A DNA stretch of 56,499 bases, taken from the NCBI GenBank assembly GCA_023091735.1, contig JALKBU010000243.1, forward strand, positions 1 through 56,499, in the 5' to 3' direction. The stretch is from Trichomonas tenax (lineage: Eukaryota > Parabasalia > Trichomonadida > Trichomonadidae). Position numbers and translations under genes: made by a program. The stretch's first letter is position 1. Each line of letters begins with the position of its first letter. Below, piece by piece: positions 51,323-56,499 of the stretch. The notes beneath the pieces are model-generated. The model was not told the origin of the DNA and did not search any database. It saw only the letters and a program-made list of their open reading frames with translations.

Positions 51323-54300
51323 CCGTTTAAAATTTGTGTCAAAAATTGAGATTTATATAAATTTGGGCACTATTGCTATTTCCATGCCTAAATTTTCATT
51401 TACGTCAAGAATTGATGTCAGAAAATAAAATTATGTGTCAAACTTTTTTATTATGTTTTTAAAATTTATTATTTGTAAGATAAATGATTTTATATTTTCG
51501 AGCGTTTGGTTGTCAATTTTTTTCTGCCATGTAAAATTTAAAAAATTATTTGTACTGGAAAATGATCTATATTAATAACCATAGAAATTAACTACGTTAG
51601 GACAGGTTCTATTTTTGGATAATATCTTCTAAAGATATAAAAAAGATTTTTAAAAAACAATTGATGGAAATAATAAAATGGAGTTACGATAAAACTTGAT
51701 TGATGGAATACATGAATAACAAAGAAGATTGTTGATATTATTTACAATAATCACATTATTTGTTTCGATCGAAAAATGGTTATTAAAGAATCTAAGAGCG
51801 TTATAAAATAATTGGTTTTTCATTGACGTAGAAACATTTCCGGATGAGAACGTGAGGCAACCAGTTCTTAATTGGAGAAAAACGTTTTGATAAATTAATA
51901 ATTGATTATTTTTTGGAATTGGTGAAATAATCTTGAAAAGTATGTATTGATTTCCATTAAATGACGAAGAAAAATATGAATTCCAGACATCCATTCAATC
52001 ATTAATATTTGTTTGATGTAAAGAATGCTTTCATATAAAATAAGGATGATCAAATTTTATATTTTCCGTTATACTACATAATTTGGGAATTGGTTTCATA
52101 TTATTACTATAGACATCTAACACATGAGCAAAATTATGTTATGAAATAAAAATATCATTTATTCAATTTGATCTGATATTGATTTTGCGAGGTGTTGTTT
52201 AAGAGCCATGCTAGAGCATTCCATTTATATCTATAGATATCATTCATTGCTGGATTCCTCCATTTTTCTTTCATATGTTCGAATTCAAATTATTTTTATT
52301 ATTAATGTGCATGGCAAGATTAATAAACTACATTTTCTTCGAATGCATCATGTACTATCTCTATTTTCACTTTAATATAATCTTCAGCTCATGATTTTCA
52401 TTTTGTTGTTCATATTTTGTCGTATGTATGAATTTATAAGATAAAACGTATGGATTCAAAAACTAATAGAGCCGGTTCGGAAATATGCATTGAATATTAC
52501 TTGTAGAAACAAGTCAATGGCTTTTGCCATTGAACTTTATTAACAAATGTCACTTTTTTCGAAATCATGAAAAATGCAGGCTAAATCGTTTTATAACTTG
52601 CTATAAATTTTTTTTCTGGGCAAAACCACTAGCATAGGAGCAATCTATAGAATTTTCTCGAGAACGTGACATAAGTGGACTGAAGATAAAATAATTTCTG
52701 GGAAGCTCACTTTTATAGCACCATATTTCCAAAATTGAATACATTCCATCAAGAAATCTCGATCCGGATAGAATCTCAACAAGCAAGTTGTAGTACATTA
52801 TGAGCTAGTATTACCACTACTGGGATTTTTGTACCTTCTTCTGATTTTATATCTTGTTATAAAAATTTTTCTTGAATATGTGAACCATATAGGGTGACTC
52901 TGTACCTGTCGGTGCAGAACATAACAGAAGTAGACTGAGGATAAATTTTTTTTGCCGTTGTGAATTTTTCAAACATTGATCTTGTAACTAAATTTTGTTA
53001 TTTTATTTATAACACAATATTTTTATCGAATAAATATAAAGGAAAACATGGTGGTTCTTCACCATATTAGTAACAAGAAATTATATTCAATATTGAACGA
53101 GATATTGCTTTTTCAAAATTGAGCATTCTGCTTCATATAACTTAATATTCACAAAGCAGAATCCAATAATATTAGTACATTTATTATATATGACATATAT
53201 AATATAATGTGACAGAGAGCAAATTGCAAGTTAATGATATTTTCTTGGTAAAAGTGAAAATTTTGAAAAAACATCAATTTGTTGTTCTCACTATCCAGGT
53301 GCTCGCTGGATGTGCATACAACAGTATTATAAAGTATAGTTGGTATGTATACATTTAGATATACTTTAAAGTCTTTTGATTGGACTTTTAGAGTAGAAAA
53401 GTGAAGCTTAAAAGCAGAAATTTGAGTACTTGGAACTGGTACCTTAACAGTAGAAATTTTAAAAATTTTATTTTTACTTTAAAAACTGACGCTTTTTTGA
53501 AGCTGATTATATCATATTCTCTTTGTCCATTTGAAACGTCATCTTACTATGTGTTTGAGTATGATATTAAATTATGTCTTGAAAGATTGGTATGCGCAAA
53601 CATTTTGGTGAGTTGATTATATCAAACTACCATCAGAAAAGGGGCTACAATGCTTTCATTTCGATGAGGCTAACTTTTTAAAATAGGAATTTAATATATT
53701 GAATATTTTCAATGCGTTTTGTGATAAAAGACACTTGTGCAAATTCTTTAGGCTATTAGAATGATAATTGCAGACTTAAAAATTCGTCGAAATCGCTTTG
53801 CGCAATCATTCAAAATTGAATAGTTTACACTCACAAATTGAATGGTGCACAATCATGATTATTGAGCTCAATAAAAGTGACACACCTTTTGGTCAACCCT
53901 ATTTAAGGACGCCCTAAATCACAACTTTTTTTGTTGCCTTTATAACTTGGAATAGCATTAACTCACAGGTTTAAAACTTATATGGTGCTATAATACTAAA
54001 TCATTCTTGAAGAATTCAATTAAAGATTCATATGGAGTGAGAATGCTATTGCTTATGTTTGTTACTTCATTATCTCAATTATACGCCAACACAGTTCACA
54101 GAAGAAATAATAATCAGAATTAATCCTTGAGTTACTGAAATTGTCAAAAATATTATTAAAATTTGTCATTTAAACTCAAAATATAGGAAATCGGAAAACA
54201 ACTCAGATTTAGTAAATCCATATACAACTTCTAGTCAAATCTTTAAAATTTTTGTTATAATAAAATGAATATTAGAAAAATCCAGATATTGTGCCATTAT

Positions 54301-54424
54301 TCTAATTATATGGTATACTATTGGATATGTAAAGATTTGATTGTCTTTGTTATTCGATATATAGATAAAACAAATTTAATATTTGCTATAAAATATTAAA
54401 AATATAAACAAAAAGGAGAAAGAT
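51323..54424. other. 3.1-kb AT-rich spacer
   Basis: No intact gene, RNA gene or delimited element was found. Small hairpin-like patches occur (CATGGTGGTTCTTCACCAT at 53048-53066). A less-AT-rich patch near 53880-53930 is unexplained. The longest open frame (minus strand 51650-51994) is low-complexity without motifs and is not called a gene. Confidence 0.5.
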
Positions 54425-55081
54425 CTATATGAACTGATCCATGCTAGGAGTTCCGGAAGAAGGAGAATCCATCTTCCATTCTCCTAACGGAATAACGTAT
54501 GTATCCGCATAAAAATCATCGACAGAGTTCAATGGAGCTGCCGCAGAATCCAGTTTGCACAAGTCATAGTCTTCATAACTCCACGATTTTTCGAAGATCA
54601 TTGACTTCCTGTTTTGTGGCTTCGGAGTTTGCGAGATTTTCTGTCTTTGGTGCGCTTGAATGACGCTGGTCGATGAATCAGGCGTCTTTCTAAAAGTCCA
54701 GAGTCTCAATTCTCGCACATTTCCTTGCAAAAATGGAATCCTGATTATTATTTCTTCTGTGAACTGCGTTGGTGTGTAATTAAGATTTGTTAGTTCTCTA
54801 TTGATCGTCAGCTTCGGTTGTCCCGTTAAATAGTTTATATGATTATAATTAACGCCAAGAGTCGATTGAAGCCAACACAAACCGCACACAGCGCATCTGC
54901 GCGCGTCATCATCGTTGTTTCGTATTGAAAATTCCTTTATTATCTGCATAACTTCAAAAAACGGATTTTGTCCGAAGAAATTATAGTCCTCAGACGTGAA
55001 CATCTTACGAAGTTCCACGAACTGAGCCAAGTCTTCGTCCCTGAGAACATGTAAATACTCGGGCTCAGGTTCACTCCCCAT
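54425..55081 (-). CDS. Initiator-binding-domain (IBP39-family) protein
   Basis: 218 residues, ATG at 55081. Residues about 25-135 resemble the trichomonad initiator-binding domain, a winged helix first known from IBP39, the protein that binds the TCA initiator for RNA polymerase II. The core reads RRCAVCGLCWLQSTLGVNYN and then LTINRELTNLNYTP, where the family has (VCGI)(W/F)L...INT...L and SSINGxLxxLGY, followed by FLQGNVRELRLWTFRK. The usual KCKSSIN basic patch is here QPKLTIN, so contact with the Inr may be altered. The C-terminal third is Ser- and Pro-rich with acidic patches and lacks the polymerase-contacting C-domain recognised in IBP39. Trichomonads have many such proteins; most are of unknown target. 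Confidence 0.75.
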   Translation of the reverse strand: MGSEPEPEYLHVLRDEDLAQFVELRKMFTSEDYNFFGQNPFFEVMQIIKEFSIRNNDDDARRCAVCGLCWLQSTLGVNYNHINYLTGQPKLTINRELTNLNYTPTQFTEEIIIRIPFLQGNVRELRLWTFRKTPDSSTSVIQAHQRQKISQTPKPQNRKSMIFEKSWSYEDYDLCKLDSAAAPLNSVDDFYADTYVIPLGEWKMDSPSSGTPSMDQFI

Positions 55082-56499
55082 TTTATTTATTTACTAAAAT
55101 CTTTGCCAACCCCTAAATATTTCAATTTTATTAACATATTAAATGATTTTAAGTGGTAATCATATAATATAATATAGGGTCTGTGTAAAGTTAAGAATTA
55201 ATTCAGTGAGAGAAGTGATTGTTAATCTGCCACAAAAATTGACAGCGGCTATTTAGCTCTAAGTCATTGGATTTGGCTTTAGATATAACATCTGCATCGA
55301 TTTTTATGTAATTTTTGTGGATAGTCTCCTGACAATGTCCATGAATGTCATCTCATCGAATAACGAAAATACGACACTGTGGTATTTTCGATCCTGACTT
55401 GAGCTGTCTATGACCTATGTATGGGAAACATAGCGTTATAATAGTAAATATATGATAATAAGCTTCTGATTTGTCACATTGACTTGATTTTTAATATTGA
55501 TCCTTTGTCATTTTATGTATAACATCATGTATCTCTGTATATCACAGGTTATATGATTAATTTGATTATTTACAATAATTGATCATTGGATTCAAAACAT
55601 GGTATTATATAAGGCGTGATATTCCCATTTCTATGAAATGACTAGCATATAGTCCATGTGTTGAAACTATTGGAATGTCATCGTTACGTGACTATTGCAT
55701 ATATTATTTGGTCGATAATCAAAATGCAATTTTGAACTTGGAAATCATATATTCCATATTTTATGGACCCTTATATTATAAACATAAAATATCAATCAGA
55801 AATATGAATCAAAATATTTTCCTAGAAATCCAAATTCATAGTTGAACATCAAGGTGGACAGAATTAGCCGATATAGTACCTCAACTACATAAATATGCAG
55901 TTGTAAGATCATAAAGCATAAATAGATTTCAATCTTATAATATTTCATCTAAATGACCATGATGCATCATATGATACATCTATATACATCTTGTATTATA
56001 CGTTTACGACATAAAATTGATATGATACGCTTGGATATTTTTCTTGCAATATATTATTTCTCAAATTATAGAATGTCTTTATGATCAACATAAAGCAGTA
56101 CCAATACAGAGCATAATGTAATGCTTCATAGCATATATTCGATAATATCAAATCATTTTCCACAATAGGAAATTAAATTGACTGAAATGATAACAATCAA
56201 ACTTTGTGCAGATATTCGAAAGCCTATTCTTTAAATTTCAACATTTGATAAAAGTTCATAAATCGAAAAATAGGCTTCGAACATCAGTTTTAAAGAAGGT
56301 TGGATCGTTGTATAGTTAAAGGAATCGGAAAATAGCTATTTGCTTATAGAAAAATAAAAAAGCAAAGGGAAAATTTTTCCTTCTGCGGTGTAGTCCCGCG
56401 ACCTTCATAACTTTTTATCTGATCAATATTTTTTCGATTTGAAAGTACTTTCATGAACTTATTGATAGTTGTCTATCCAGTGGTATAAGTGGCACAGTC
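55082..56499. other. AT-rich spacer to window end
   Basis: No gene is seen. The last 150 bases hold a palindrome GGAAAATTTTTCC (56368-56380) followed by a GC-rich patch (CTGCGGTGTAGTCCCGCG) that could be the start of another element or gene beyond the window. Confidence 0.5.

Noticed and set aside
51650..51994. 114-codon minus-strand frame with an ATG
   Set aside because: Asn/Phe/Ser-rich low complexity as expected of random AT-rich DNA; no domain, no Inr. Could be revisited with RNA-seq.

Overview
The window looks like a chromosomal segment of a parabasalid flagellate (trichomonad). Tritrichomonas is more likely than Trichomonas because the spacers are long, but the species is an inference. 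Seen directly: AT-rich DNA, long eukaryotic genes in single uninterrupted frames with no introns needed, stop codons often followed by or overlapping TAAA, and TCA-type initiator (Inr) boxes 8-17 nt before several ATGs. Gene content agrees: a divergent Inr-binding-domain (IBP39-family) protein, a trichomonad-style ankyrin protein with a DUF3447-like region, two-repeat Myb factors, a BEACH protein and a TTLL4-like tubulin-modifying enzyme.

Layout. 1-821: 3' part of a non-LTR reverse-transcriptase ORF cut by the window edge. 822-1562: decayed repeats. 1563-9427: SCAR/WAVE actin regulator (+), karyopherin-like HEAT protein (-), SHIPPO/PG-rich axonemal protein (+) and an E2F7/8-like factor with two winged helices (-). 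9428-26019: small Myb protein, TRAPPC8/Trs85-like protein, large CHD-like protein with damaged ATPase motifs, and a second Myb protein, separated by wide AT-rich spacers. 26020-28996: a gene graveyard holding two fragments of one protein family, a short helix-turn-helix-like relic and a 1.0 kb element with 92 bp inverted arms. 28997-38071: small CaaX-tailed acidic protein, 2,226-residue BEACH protein (-) and kelch protein (-) with a predicted N-myristoylated start. 38625-39610: broken protein kinase. 40511-46626: long alpha-solenoid protein resembling the C-terminus of spastizin/ZFYVE26 (+) and an ankyrin protein (-). 47013-48361: TA-flanked Tc1/mariner-like remnant. 49820-51304: TTLL4-like ligase (-). 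54425-55081: IBD protein (-). The rest is low-complexity spacer.

How the genes fit together. The genes are monocistronic. The two closest pairs (SCAR/karyopherin and spastizin-like/ankyrin) converge with 71-81 bp between stop codons. Themes are transcription (E2F-like, two Mybs, CHD-like, IBD), membrane trafficking (TRAPPC8, BEACH, spastizin-like) and cytoskeleton or flagellum (SCAR, SHIPPO, TTLL4). The most interesting points are: an atypical E2F with tandem DNA-binding domains in the same window as a 12-bp E2F-like box (AATTTTGGCGGT) placed in the same orientation before two genes; a CHD-like protein whose DEAH box and first motif-VI arginine are lost while the P-loop is kept; a 14-bp direct repeat three helical turns apart in the promoter of one Myb gene; and two inverted-repeat elements that can be delimited by eye. 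Family names come from motif recognition by reading, without database searches.
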